From an uncultured Blautia sp. (GTDB taxonomy: Bacteria > Bacillota > Clostridia > Lachnospirales > Lachnospiraceae): a DNA stretch of 42,832 nt. The notes below the pieces were generated by a model that did not search any database, was not told the DNA's origin, and saw only the letters and a program-made list of their open reading frames with translations. A program made the translations under genes and the position numbers. Below, piece after piece: positions 35,566 through 42,832 of the stretch (its first letter is position 1; each line of letters opens with the position of its first letter). The DNA lies in assembly GCA_934426285.1 (NCBI GenBank), contig CAKRYE010000014.1:1-42832 (forward strand), given 5' to 3'.

Positions 35566-35844
35566 ATGACAGGAATAACAGTAGCACAGCCAATATGGGT
35601 GTATCTGATCGCTGTTAATATCTGTACGTTTTTGGTTTATGGTATAGATAAGCAGAGAGCGAGATCAGGCAGATGGCGCATTCCTGAATCCCGGCTGCTG
35701 TTTCTGGCAGCAGTGGGAGGGTCCCTGGGAGCCTGGATGGGAATGTATGTTTTTCACCACAAAACAAGAAAAGCAAAATTTTATCTGGGTGTCCCCCTGA
35801 TACTGGTTATTCAGTGTGCATTAACATTTATATTGGAGAGATAG
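35566..35844 (+). CDS. DUF1294 family membrane protein
   Basis: A 92-residue protein with three hydrophobic segments (about 10-25, 42-62, 72-90) and family blocks VYGIDKQRARSGRWRIPE and FHHKTRKAKFYLG, typical of DUF1294. Function unknown. AGGAGGG precedes ATG; it begins 26 nt after the HPr-like gene and probably shares its transcript. Confidence 0.85.
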   Translation: MTGITVAQPIWVYLIAVNICTFLVYGIDKQRARSGRWRIPESRLLFLAAVGGSLGAWMGMYVFHHKTRKAKFYLGVPLILVIQCALTFILER

Positions 35845-35850
35845 AGAATG

Positions 35851-35885
35851 AATCCCCGCCGGGCTGGCGGGGATTTTCTCTCTTT
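35851..35885 (+). terminator. terminator after DUF1294
   Basis: AATCCCCGCC (35851-35860) pairs perfectly with GGCGGGGATT (35866-35875), followed by a T/C-rich tail. Confidence 0.85.
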
Positions 35886-35912
35886 AGGCTATTTCAGAAC
35901 AGAAATAAATTC

Positions 35913-35941
35913 TTGTTACATAGTATGGTCCGTGTTATGCT
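35913..35941 (+). promoter_or_regulatory. promoter of the MscS gene
   Basis: TTGTTA, 17 nt, TATGCT, about 58 nt before the start codon. Confidence 0.5.
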
Positions 35942-35999
35942 ATCATATTGAAATCAAAAGTTTACTGATTTTGAAGAACAGGAAAGGGGAGTAGATTAT

Positions 36000-36869
36000 T
36001 TGGAACAGGAAGTGCAGCAGGCAGTTAATACATTAGATAATTACAGACAATATTTTACGGATTATATGCCTGAGCTTACGAAATTTGGACTGAAGGTTGT
36101 AGCTGCGATCCTAATCTTTATCGGAGGCAGGAAGGTGATCCAGTGGATCATTTATCTGATCAAGGCCTCTATGGAGAAGGCTTCTGTAGATAAAGGAGTT
36201 GTGCAGTTTATCGGCTCTCTGCTGAGAGTCTGTCTCTATATTCTGCTGGTATTTACCATCGCCACTCATTTCGGAGTGAAGGAGTCTTCGGTTGCGGCTC
36301 TTCTGGGTACTGCCGGTGTGACTGTAGGTCTGGCTTTACAGGGGGGCCTGGCAAATATTGCAGGCGGAGTCCTTCTTCTTACTTTTAAGCCATTTCAGGT
36401 AGGAGATTATATTATCATTGCCCAGCAGAATGGATGTGAGGGTACAGTATATAAAATTGAAATCTGCTATACCACTCTGATTTCTATTGATAATAAGCAT
36501 ATTGTGATCCCAAACGGAACCCTGTCAAGCAGTATTATTACCAATGTGACTGCCAGGGATCTGCGAAAGCTGGAAATCAAGGTGGGAATTTCCTATGATG
36601 CAGATATCCATAAAGCAAAAGAGCTTCTGGAGGATATCCTCCACAATGATGAAGATACTAAGGATGATAAGGGAATGGTGGTATTTGTGGATGAGCTGGG
36701 AGAAAGTGCTGTGATCATGGGATTACGGGTGTGGGTGGCCACAGATAAATACTGGCCGGCAAAATGGCGCCTGAATGAGCTGATCAAGGAATCCTTTGAC
36801 GCAAATGGTATTGAGATTCCCTATAATCAGCTGCAGATTCATGTTAAAAAACAGAAAACAGAAGCATAA
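36000..36869 (+). CDS. small-conductance mechanosensitive channel, MscS family
   Basis: A 289-residue channel that opens under membrane tension to release solutes. Three membrane helices lie near residues 25-45, 65-90 and 95-125. The pore helix has the Gly/Ala pattern GTAGVTVGLALQGGLANIAGG, followed by FKPFQVGDYI, the MscS beta domain, and the alpha/beta vestibule. Size is that of E. coli MscS. Translation starts at TTG (36000-36002): AAAGGGGAG lies 8 nt upstream and no better ATG is available. Confidence 0.94.
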   Translation: MEQEVQQAVNTLDNYRQYFTDYMPELTKFGLKVVAAILIFIGGRKVIQWIIYLIKASMEKASVDKGVVQFIGSLLRVCLYILLVFTIATHFGVKESSVAALLGTAGVTVGLALQGGLANIAGGVLLLTFKPFQVGDYIIIAQQNGCEGTVYKIEICYTTLISIDNKHIVIPNGTLSSSIITNVTARDLRKLEIKVGISYDADIHKAKELLEDILHNDEDTKDDKGMVVFVDELGESAVIMGLRVWVATDKYWPAKWRLNELIKESFDANGIEIPYNQLQIHVKKQKTEA

Positions 36870-36884
36870 GATGATGGATAATCA

Positions 36885-37433
36885 TTAACAACGATTTCTT
36901 TTATTTACAAAGTAGTTCAGGATGCCTCCGCCTATTATGATCACCAATGCCACTGCAACAACTCTTTTGGCTGCTTCCTGGGGCATCTGGCTTTTGGAGC
37001 CGATGGAGGCAGAATAGAAGGTAAGGGTATACTGGATTTCTCTGGGAGCCCCCATAGCTGTAGTGTCTGCGATCACCGGCATTTCCTCGTCTACAGCCAG
37101 GATCGGTATTTCAAAAACAGAATTTCCGCCGTCCTCATTGACAGGCAGATATTTCTCGCCGTCTACGATCATATAATCATAATTAGAGCTGCTCCACTGG
37201 ATCCTGGCGGTGGCAGCTTTATTTTTTACGGTAATAAGAGTAGGAGAGGTGACGCTGGCCTTGCCGCTGCCGCCCTCCAGTTCCACTTCTATAGAATATT
37301 CACCGTCATCCTTGTCGAATTCTATTCCCTTTGTTTCGGAAGCGCCAAAGCACAGACTCGATGAGATCAGAATATAAAAAAATATGGAAGCCATACACAG
37401 TATGGAGCAGAATTTATGGGATTTCTTGATCAT
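36885..37433 (-). CDS. exported, membrane-anchored NEAT-like protein
   Basis: A 182-residue protein with a signal peptide (residues 1-30, cleaved near CFGA), a 110-residue extracellular beta-rich domain, and a C-terminal membrane helix (about 158-176, VVAVALVIIIGGGILNYF) ending in basic NKRNRC. The extracellular part starts DDGEYSIEVELEGGSGKASV and later has SSSNYDYMIVDGEKY, IPILAVDEEM and YTLTFYS. This order and spacing resemble NEAT (haem-binding) domains, but I judge this only by eye. No LPXTG sorting signal. It is divergent from cbiL and its ABC genes. If NEAT-like, it may handle haem or a related tetrapyrrole at the surface. Confidence 0.65.
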   Translation of the reverse strand: MIKKSHKFCSILCMASIFFYILISSSLCFGASETKGIEFDKDDGEYSIEVELEGGSGKASVTSPTLITVKNKAATARIQWSSSNYDYMIVDGEKYLPVNEDGGNSVFEIPILAVDEEMPVIADTTAMGAPREIQYTLTFYSASIGSKSQMPQEAAKRVVAVALVIIIGGGILNYFVNKRNRC

Positions 37434-37543
37434 TTTTAACTCCTCTTTTCTTTGTATTTCAGATTTTCAGATTCCGGACTGTAAGAAAATTGCCAGAAGC
37501 CGTGGTGCTTTCTACTATAGCATACCTGAATGGTTATGTAAAT

Positions 37544-37569
37544 GTTACTGTGAACGGAGTGAACAGCAA
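37544..37569 (+). repeat. dispersed family 1 palindromic repeat
   Basis: Begins GTTACTGTGAACGGAGTG and ends ACAGCAA. The cleanest copy of the family outside the 239-bp element, located in the cbiL upstream region. Confidence 0.55.
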
Positions 37570-37606
37570 TATATTTGGAAATATATATAGAAAAACGGAT
37601 GCCTTA

Positions 37607-37635
37607 TTGAAAAAAAACTGCTGCTTTAGTATAAT
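37607..37635 (+). promoter_or_regulatory. consensus promoter of cbiL-ABC operon
   Basis: TTGAAA, 17 nt, perfect TATAAT, about 50 nt before cbiL. Confidence 0.75.
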
Positions 37636-37684
37636 GGAGAATACGTGCGAATATTAAAGTTGAAAATACAGGAGGAAAAGATAG

Positions 37685-38380
37685 ATGAGAGGAATTTTAT
37701 ATGGTGTAGGAGTTGGCCCTGGAGATCCGGAGCTTATGACATTGAAGGCAGTCCGTATGATCAGGGAAAATGAGGTGATCGCAGTTCCGGGTGCAGATGT
37801 GAGGGAAACAGTAGCATACAAGATCGCAGTCCAGGCGGTACCGGAGCTTGCAGACAAAGAACTTCTGCCTATTTATATGCCAATGACTCATGACAGACAG
37901 GAGCTGGAAATCAATCATGAGAAGGGAGCCAAAGCTCTGGAGGCTGTTCTGGATACAGGAAAGAATGTGGTATTCCTGACCCTTGGGGACCCTACTATTT
38001 ATTCCACATTTACTTATGTACAGAAGAGAGTGGAAGCAGATGGCTATGAGACCGGACTTGTGAGCGGCATTACTTCTTTCTGTGCCACAGCAGCCAGACT
38101 GAATATTCCTCTCACAGAGTGGAATCAGCCTTTACATGTACAGCCGGCAGTACACCGTCTGGACAGTGAGCTGGATCAGCCGGGTACCTATGTGCTGATG
38201 AAATCCGGCAAAAAGATGAACCAGGTAAAGGAAATCCTGGCAAAAAGCGGACGCAATATCCGTATGGTGGAGAACTGTGGAATGCCGGATGAGCATATTT
38301 ACAACAGTGTAGAAGAAATTCCGGATGATGCAGGCTATTATTCTCTGATCATTGCAAAGGAACAGGATGGAGGATTATGA
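37685..38380 (+). CDS. cbiL: precorrin-2/cobalt-factor II C20-methyltransferase
   Basis: A 231-residue SAM-dependent tetrapyrrole methyltransferase. The N-terminal GVGVGPGDPELMTLKAVR glycine motif and the downstream VVFLTLGDPTIYSTF and VSGITSFCATAARLNIPL are characteristic of the CbiL/CobI branch. It would add the C20 methyl group in corrin-ring synthesis. AGGAGG precedes ATG. No other corrin-ring gene is adjacent; instead its stop overlaps the start of an ABC ATPase by 4 nt (ATGA), so the three genes are translationally coupled. Confidence 0.9.
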   Translation: MRGILYGVGVGPGDPELMTLKAVRMIRENEVIAVPGADVRETVAYKIAVQAVPELADKELLPIYMPMTHDRQELEINHEKGAKALEAVLDTGKNVVFLTLGDPTIYSTFTYVQKRVEADGYETGLVSGITSFCATAARLNIPLTEWNQPLHVQPAVHRLDSELDQPGTYVLMKSGKKMNQVKEILAKSGRNIRMVENCGMPDEHIYNSVEEIPDDAGYYSLIIAKEQDGGL

Positions 38381-39219
38381 TCGAGACCAGAGATCTGACA
38401 AAAACCTTTGACAATTTTACAGCCGTGGATTCCCTGAACCTGAAAATTGAAAAAGGGGAGTTTTTTGGTCTTCTCGGGCCCAACGGAGCAGGCAAGACAA
38501 CGACCATCAGCCTGCTGTCAACCCTTCTTCTTCCCACAAAGGGAGAAATCCTTATAGACGGTCAGCAGCTTACAAGAAAACGTCCTGATCTGAAGAGAAA
38601 GATCAGTGTGATCACCCAGGAATATTCCATGCGTCAGGATATGAATATGGATGAGATCATGGAATACCAGGGACGGCTCTACTTTATGCCGCGAAAGCAG
38701 ATAAAAGAAAGAACAGAAGAACTTCTGGAGTTCTGTGATCTGCTGAAGTTCCGCAAACGTACAGTCCGTAAGCTTTCCGGTGGAATGAAGCGTAAGCTGA
38801 TGGTCTGCCGGGCATTACTGACAGATCCGGAGATCCTGCTTTTGGATGAACCCACAGCAGGTATGGATGCTCTTTCCAGAAGACAGATGTGGAATCTTCT
38901 GCGTAAGCTTAATGAGAAAAACCTGACAATCCTGCTGACTACGCATTATATGGAAGAAGCACAGAGTCTCTGCAATCGTGTGGCACTGATGGATCATGGT
39001 AAGCTGGAGGAGGTAAGTACTCCGTCTGCACTGATCGAGAGTCTTGGTGCTTATGCAGTGGACGAGATGACAGCAGATGGAACACAGAATCACTATTTCC
39101 ATACACGACAGGATGCTATCCGGTATCTGGAAGGACTTACAGGACAGGCCTCTCTTCGTGAGACCACATTGGAAGACGTCTTTGTAGAGAGAGCCGGGAA
39201 GCATTTGAATACAAAATAA
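38377..39219 (+). CDS. ABC transporter ATP-binding protein (drug/ABC-2 type)
   Basis: A 280-residue ATPase with Walker A GPNGAGKTT (K40), signature LSGGM (133-137), Walker B LLLDEP with E158, and switch H190. About 65 extra C-terminal residues follow the ATPase core, as in DrrA-type subunits of ABC-2 exporters. It overlaps cbiL by 4 nt and is followed after 15 nt by the permease. Together they would export a substrate from the cytoplasm; it is unknown whether that substrate is a tetrapyrrole. Confidence 0.94.
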   Translation: MIETRDLTKTFDNFTAVDSLNLKIEKGEFFGLLGPNGAGKTTTISLLSTLLLPTKGEILIDGQQLTRKRPDLKRKISVITQEYSMRQDMNMDEIMEYQGRLYFMPRKQIKERTEELLEFCDLLKFRKRTVRKLSGGMKRKLMVCRALLTDPEILLLDEPTAGMDALSRRQMWNLLRKLNEKNLTILLTTHYMEEAQSLCNRVALMDHGKLEEVSTPSALIESLGAYAVDEMTADGTQNHYFHTRQDAIRYLEGLTGQASLRETTLEDVFVERAGKHLNTK

Positions 39220-39234
39220 CCGGAGAGAAAGAAC

Positions 39235-39966
39235 ATGGGAATTATAACAATATTATGGGAGAAGTGGGTAGAATTTCGCCGGGATTTCTATAAGATCACA
39301 CTGGCGGCAATGATTGCACCGCTAATGTATCTGATCGTATTCGGAATGGGAATCCAGACCACTTCTCATGGACAGCCATACCTGAACTTTCTGATTCCGG
39401 GTGTGGTATCACTGACAACTATGAACGGAAGCTTCAACGCCATTGCGCAGAATCTGAATGTGCAGAGATTGTATGAGAAGGCTTTTGACCAGGTGATGAT
39501 CTCCCCCACACCATTATGGCAGTTTATTGCCGGACAGATCATCGGGGGAAGCCTGCGCGGTCTGTATGCAGGAGGAATCATACTGCTTCTTACAGCACCT
39601 ATTGAGACAGGACTGATCTTCAACGGCTGGTCCTTTCTGGTGATGTTCCTGAACGGAGCAGTATTCTCAGCCGTCGGCGTGGTGGTCTCCTTTCTGGCAA
39701 AAAACCACGCAGATGTGCCGAGGTTTTCCAATTATATCATTATGCCCATGGCATATTTGTGTAACACCTTTTTCTCAACAGAGAAACTTCCGGGATTTGT
39801 AGGAAAGTTTGTAGCAGCACTTCCCTTATCCCAGACCAGCCATTTGATGAGAAGTATTTCATCAGGTGAGGCAGTGAATTACGCTGGTATTGGGATTCTG
39901 CTCCTTTATCTGCTGGTGTTTACGGTAGCAGCATCATGGTTTATTTATAAGAAGAAAAATCTGTAA
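39235..39966 (+). CDS. ABC-2 type transporter permease
   Basis: A 243-residue membrane protein with six hydrophobic segments and the ABC-2 consensus features: LNFLIPGVVSLTTMN early, then SPTPLWQFIAGQIIGG, the fourth-fifth helix region, and LPLSQTSHLMR before the last helix. Pairs with the ATPase just upstream. Its last 26 nt overlap the 3' end of the convergent aminotransferase gene. Confidence 0.9.
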   Translation: MGIITILWEKWVEFRRDFYKITLAAMIAPLMYLIVFGMGIQTTSHGQPYLNFLIPGVVSLTTMNGSFNAIAQNLNVQRLYEKAFDQVMISPTPLWQFIAGQIIGGSLRGLYAGGIILLLTAPIETGLIFNGWSFLVMFLNGAVFSAVGVVVSFLAKNHADVPRFSNYIIMPMAYLCNTFFSTEKLPGFVGKFVAALPLSQTSHLMRSISSGEAVNYAGIGILLLYLLVFTVAASWFIYKKKNL

Positions 39967-41140
39967 CTGAAATCTTCTTTAATAATGTAGATAATGCATC
40001 TAAAGCAATATCCAGTTCCTGCTTTGTATTCTCAGGTCCGAAAGAAAACCGGAGAGTACCTTCCGGGTATGTTCCAAGGGTTTTATGTGCATTTGGTGCA
40101 CAGTGAAGGCCAACTCTTGTCATAATTCCGTAAGTACTGTCCAGTTCAAAGGCGGCTTGAGCCATATCCATATGTAAGGTCTGGACGGATACAACTGCAC
40201 AACGGTTTTCAGTATTTTTTTTACCGATCATACGCAGAAATTTTTTTTCAGGATCCAGATTCAGGATACCATCCATAAAGTACTGTGTCAGCATTAATTC
40301 ATGTCTGCGGATGTCTGCCATGGACTGCTTCTCCAGATCACAGAGTGCAGCATGCAACCCCAGAATCCCCGGTACATTGGGAGTTCCGGGCTCGAAACGA
40401 TCCGGAAGAAAGGCTGGTACTTCCTCAGAATGAGAGGCGCTTCCTGTTCCTCCGCTGATAAGAGGCTCGATCTGCGCTGCCAGTTCATTGCGGATCAGAA
40501 AGCCACCTGTTCCCTGTGGTCCTCTGAGTCCCTTATGACCTGTAAATGCCAGTGCGTCTATGTGATATTTCCCCATATCAATGTCAAGCGTTCCTGCTGT
40601 CTGTGCAGTGTCCAGAATAAAAAGAAGCCCATGTTCTTTGCAGAAATTTCCGATTTCCTGTGCAGGCATGACAGTTCCGCATACATTGGAAGCATGAAGA
40701 CAGACCACAAGCTTAGTCTCAGGACGAAGGAGTGCAGCTGCTTTATCAAGCAGAAGACTGCCGTCAGAAGCGCAAGGAATCCTGTCAAAAGAAATTCCAT
40801 GTTTCTCCAGCTGTACAAGAGGACGCATCACTGCATTATGCTCCATGGCAGTTACAAGTACATGATCGCCGGGTTTCAGAAGTCCTTTCAGAAGAACATT
40901 CAGACTGGCGGTGATATTTTCTGTAAAAATAACATTCTTACCCTTTCCGGAAGTAAAGTGAAAGAGCTTCAGAAGCTGTTCTCTTGTTTCAAAAATCTGT
41001 TCTTCCACAGAATAAGCTGCCCGGTATCCTCCCCGGTTTACATTCACAGCAGAGCCTGACAGATAATCATAAACTGCCTGTGCCACAGATGGCGCCTTAG
41101 GAAAAGACGTACTGGCCTGATCCAGATATATTTTGTTCAT
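39941..41140 (-). CDS. aminotransferase class V / cysteine desulfurase family protein
   Basis: A 399-residue PLP enzyme of the NifS-like group. PLP lysine K203 in FTGHKGLRGPQG, D177 in ILDTAQTAG and the ring-stacking H101 in MEHNAV are present. C347 in GLHCAPNAHKTLG lies where cysteine desulfurases carry the persulfide cysteine, so sulfur release from cysteine is plausible. The N-terminus (IYLDQASTSFPKAPSV) fits the single-gene family often annotated cysteine desulfurase-like rather than IscS or SufS of a full cluster. No scaffold gene is next to it. A G-rich ribosome site precedes ATG. The 3' end overlaps the ABC permease gene by 26 nt. Confidence 0.88.
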   Translation of the reverse strand: MNKIYLDQASTSFPKAPSVAQAVYDYLSGSAVNVNRGGYRAAYSVEEQIFETREQLLKLFHFTSGKGKNVIFTENITASLNVLLKGLLKPGDHVLVTAMEHNAVMRPLVQLEKHGISFDRIPCASDGSLLLDKAAALLRPETKLVVCLHASNVCGTVMPAQEIGNFCKEHGLLFILDTAQTAGTLDIDMGKYHIDALAFTGHKGLRGPQGTGGFLIRNELAAQIEPLISGGTGSASHSEEVPAFLPDRFEPGTPNVPGILGLHAALCDLEKQSMADIRRHELMLTQYFMDGILNLDPEKKFLRMIGKKNTENRCAVVSVQTLHMDMAQAAFELDSTYGIMTRVGLHCAPNAHKTLGTYPEGTLRFSFGPENTKQELDIALDALSTLLKKISVTDFSSYK

Positions 41141-41180
41141 AGTAACAATCCCCCGTATTTTATATCGTACTATATTTATT

Positions 41181-41207
41181 ATTGCTGCTAACTTGGTTCT
41201 CAGTAAC
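41181..41207 (-). repeat. family 1 palindromic repeat, reverse orientation
   Basis: Read on the minus strand it begins GTTACTGAGAAC and ends AGCAGCAAT, about three-quarters identical to 37544-37569. Only 14 nt separate it from the family 2 repeat. Confidence 0.45.
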
Positions 41208-41221
41208 TTATATTTGACTCG

Positions 41222-41283
41222 AACTGCGGAGCAATTATTCGGTTATGAGCCGCGTAGCGAAGCGGATGATTTTATCCGCCTGA
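41222..41283 (+). repeat. dispersed repeat family 2, longest copy
   Basis: A 62-bp unit starting AACTGCGGAGCA, with GAGCCGCG in the middle, and ending in the hairpin GCGGAT, 6 nt, ATCCGC. Copies or parts at 6694-6753 and 30913-30942. It occupies the leader of the LacI gene. Confidence 0.65.
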
Positions 41284-41343
41284 CTAGGATATCACAATTT
41301 ATAAAAGGAATCTATAAAATATCGTAAAACAGGAGGCGATTAA

Positions 41344-42351
41344 ATGATCAGACTTCAGGATATTGCGGATATGGCAGGAGTGAGCCGGACTACGGTTTCC
41401 AATGTGATAAACGGGAATACCAAAAGGGTTTCCCAGGAAACCATAGATAAGATCACCCGCATTCTGAAAGAGCAGAACTATGTACCCCATATGGGCTCTG
41501 TTATGCTTTCGGGACATGGTTCGAGGATTATAGGTGTTGTACTGGGATTTGCTGTGACTCATGGTATGCAGGCCCTGCAGGATTCCTTTGTAGGGGAGTT
41601 TGTGGGCACCATACAGACAGAGGCGGAAAGAAACGGTTACTTTGTCATGCTCATTGGTGGTGAGAAGATTGATAATGTAGTAGATATGGCATCCAGATGG
41701 AATGTGGAAGGATTGATCATTCTGGGATATGATGAGAAAAGATACCATCAGTTGTCACGGAAGCTGAACAAAAAAATGGTGCTGATAGATTCCTATCCGG
41801 AGGGAGAGTACACTTTTCAGAATGTGGGAGTAGATGATTATTCCGGTGGTTATCAGGTTGGAGAATATCTGTATTCCTGTGGCTATCGTAAGGCTTTATT
41901 TGTTGCAGAGACGGACAGAGACAGTGATGCCAGGAGATGGATGGGATTTAAGCAGGCTATGGAGAAAAATGGTGAATTCTGCAGTCGTTCCCGATTGATT
42001 GTAGTACCTGGTGAGAAAAAAGGACGTCTGAAAAAATATGAGGAGCTCCTGCCCCAGTTCCTGAGAGTAAAGGCACTGGCTTTTTCCTCTGATTATGATG
42101 CAATTGAAGCTATGAATTATTTCTTTGACCAGGGAATCCGGATCCCTGATCAGATATCGATTGTAGGTTATGATGACAGCATTTATGCAGAGTTTGTCAG
42201 GCCCAAGCTTACTACTGTACATCAGGATATACATCAGAAGGGAGTTCTGGCATACCGGCGTCTGATAAAAATGATTGCCGGAGAACCTATGAAAGAACTG
42301 AATATCAAAAGCCCTGTGCGGCTGATCAAGAGAGATTCTGTGAAAGAGTAG
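41344..42351 (+). CDS. LacI-family transcriptional regulator
   Basis: A 335-residue repressor. The N-terminal HTH and hinge (residues 1-60) begin IRLQDIADMAGVSRTTVSNV, and the sugar-binding core (about 62-330) contains VEGLIILGYDE and SIVGYDDSIYAEFVRP. CAGGAGG lies upstream of ATG. It is followed by a terminator and then by a solute-binding lipoprotein gene in the same direction, so it most likely controls that ABC sugar importer. Confidence 0.94.
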   Translation: MIRLQDIADMAGVSRTTVSNVINGNTKRVSQETIDKITRILKEQNYVPHMGSVMLSGHGSRIIGVVLGFAVTHGMQALQDSFVGEFVGTIQTEAERNGYFVMLIGGEKIDNVVDMASRWNVEGLIILGYDEKRYHQLSRKLNKKMVLIDSYPEGEYTFQNVGVDDYSGGYQVGEYLYSCGYRKALFVAETDRDSDARRWMGFKQAMEKNGEFCSRSRLIVVPGEKKGRLKKYEELLPQFLRVKALAFSSDYDAIEAMNYFFDQGIRIPDQISIVGYDDSIYAEFVRPKLTTVHQDIHQKGVLAYRRLIKMIAGEPMKELNIKSPVRLIKRDSVKE

Positions 42352-42366
42352 CAGAGTCTCTTTTTT
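42331..42366 (+). terminator. terminator overlapping the LacI 3' end
   Basis: AGAGATTCTG (42331-42340) pairs with CAGAGTCTCT (42352-42361) with one wobble, followed by TTTTT. The left arm is LacI coding sequence. Confidence 0.75.
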
Positions 42367-42393
42367 ATGGTGTGTGATTGGAAGTTTTGCACA

Positions 42394-42439
42394 AAACTTA
42401 AAAGAAAAGTTTAGAGATATTTTAAGTTTCGCGAGAAAC
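42394..42439. promoter_or_regulatory. two inverted repeats, candidate operators upstream of the sugar-binding gene
   Basis: AAACTT (42394-42399) with AAGTTT (42407-42412), and GTTTC (42426-42430) with GAAAC (42435-42439) around GCGA. The second ends 4 nt before the -35. A LacI protein, or a catabolite regulator, is the likely binder. Confidence 0.4.
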
Positions 42440-42442
42440 CTA

Positions 42443-42472
42443 TTGATTTTATACTGTTCCATAGTATATGAT
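42443..42472 (+). promoter_or_regulatory. promoter of the sugar-binding lipoprotein gene
   Basis: TTGATT, 18 nt, TATGAT, about 155 nt upstream of the start codon. The leader between is otherwise without recognised features. Confidence 0.5.
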
Positions 42473-42629
42473 AAGTGCATCAAATGAATCCGAAAGAGGG
42501 ACAGACGTGTCCGGGCAGTCTTTCAAAACATCTGATGCTGCGCAGCCTCTGATTTCACGGCAACAATTCAGTATTCTGCCAAATGGTAAGGAGAATGAAA
42601 AGTTACAATTAAAACATGGAGGAAATAAG

Positions 42630-42832
42630 ATGAATAAAAAAGTTATTAGCACATTGGTAATTGGTACTTTAATTGCAGGTACTCTGGCTGGATGCGGTGG
42701 TTCATCCGATGCAGGCTCTTCCGCAAAAAGCAGTTCAGGTAAAACAGAGCTGGAGCTTTTTTCCACAAAACCTGAGAACAAGGATACGATTCAGAAACTG
42801 GTAGACAAATATAATGAAAGCCATGACGATGT
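42630..42832 (+). CDS. extracellular solute-binding lipoprotein, partial (continues past window)
   Basis: The first 67 codons of a lipoprotein. The signal sequence MNKKVISTLVIGTLIAG leads to the lipobox LAGC, then a Ser/Gly/Lys linker and the start of a binding domain (LELFSTKPENKDTIQKLVDK), as in ABC sugar-importer binding proteins of family 1. GGAGG precedes ATG. Being downstream of a LacI regulator supports a carbohydrate role. The rest, and presumably the permease genes, lie outside. Confidence 0.85.
   Translation, partial: MNKKVISTLVIGTLIAGTLAGCGGSSDAGSSAKSSSGKTELELFSTKPENKDTIQKLVDKYNESHDD

Overview
The window looks like ordinary chromosome from a Gram-positive gut Clostridium relative, most likely Lachnospiraceae (Blautia-like). 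This is an inference from gene content (UPF0735/ThrR-like ACT protein, DUF975 protein, long-form HPF, SecA with a C-terminal zinc motif, diaminopimelate-type lysine genes), strong AGGAGG ribosome sites and Firmicutes-type -35/-10 promoters. I see no rRNA, tRNA, CRISPR array, prophage, transposase gene or toxin-antitoxin pair. 

Layout. 79-4921: a hexuronate/gluconate-type cassette, with a ROK repressor divergent from fructuronate reductase, a GntP permease and a VOC protein. 5057-9542: a small membrane-anchored protein, a FUSC-type membrane protein, cardiolipin synthase and a class II aldolase, each with its own recognisable promoter or leader. 9654-14803: BipA/TypA (minus strand), a tandem-OB SSB-like protein, a corrinoid adenosyltransferase and dapA-dapB. 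14922-18566: a D,D-carboxypeptidase with N-terminal wall-binding repeats, a small acidic lipoprotein, a 239-bp palindromic element, a eukaryotic-type HisA and HPF. 18769-25361: malQ, secA, a Na+-dependent NSS transporter and a convergent AraC regulator. 25362-30894: a leader with an intrinsic terminator, then a DapF-like epimerase with both catalytic cysteines replaced by serine, prfB with its programmed +1 frameshift, and thrR-like/hom/lysC. 31018-36869: DUF975, Tex, a LysR regulator, an HPr-like protein without the active-site histidine, DUF1294 and MscS. 36885-41140: an exported NEAT-like protein, cbiL fused by a 4-nt overlap to an ABC-2 exporter, and a class V aminotransferase/cysteine desulfurase-like enzyme. 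41344-end: a LacI regulator and the beginning of a sugar-binding lipoprotein.

How the genes fit together. Five aspartate-family genes (dapA, dapB, dapF-like, hom, lysC) lie within 18 kb at three separate places. Two corrinoid genes (adenosyltransferase and cbiL) are present without the rest of the cobalamin pathway. Carbon uptake modules with local regulators sit at both ends.

The most interesting non-gene structure is a set of short dispersed palindromic repeats of two families. One family is nested in a 239-bp element with imperfect terminal inverted repeats at 16780-17018. The most interesting protein-level oddities are the serine-for-cysteine DapF, the eukaryotic-type HisA, the His-less HPr-like protein and the cbiL-ABC exporter operon. 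I found no clear evidence for a wholly new multi-gene system.
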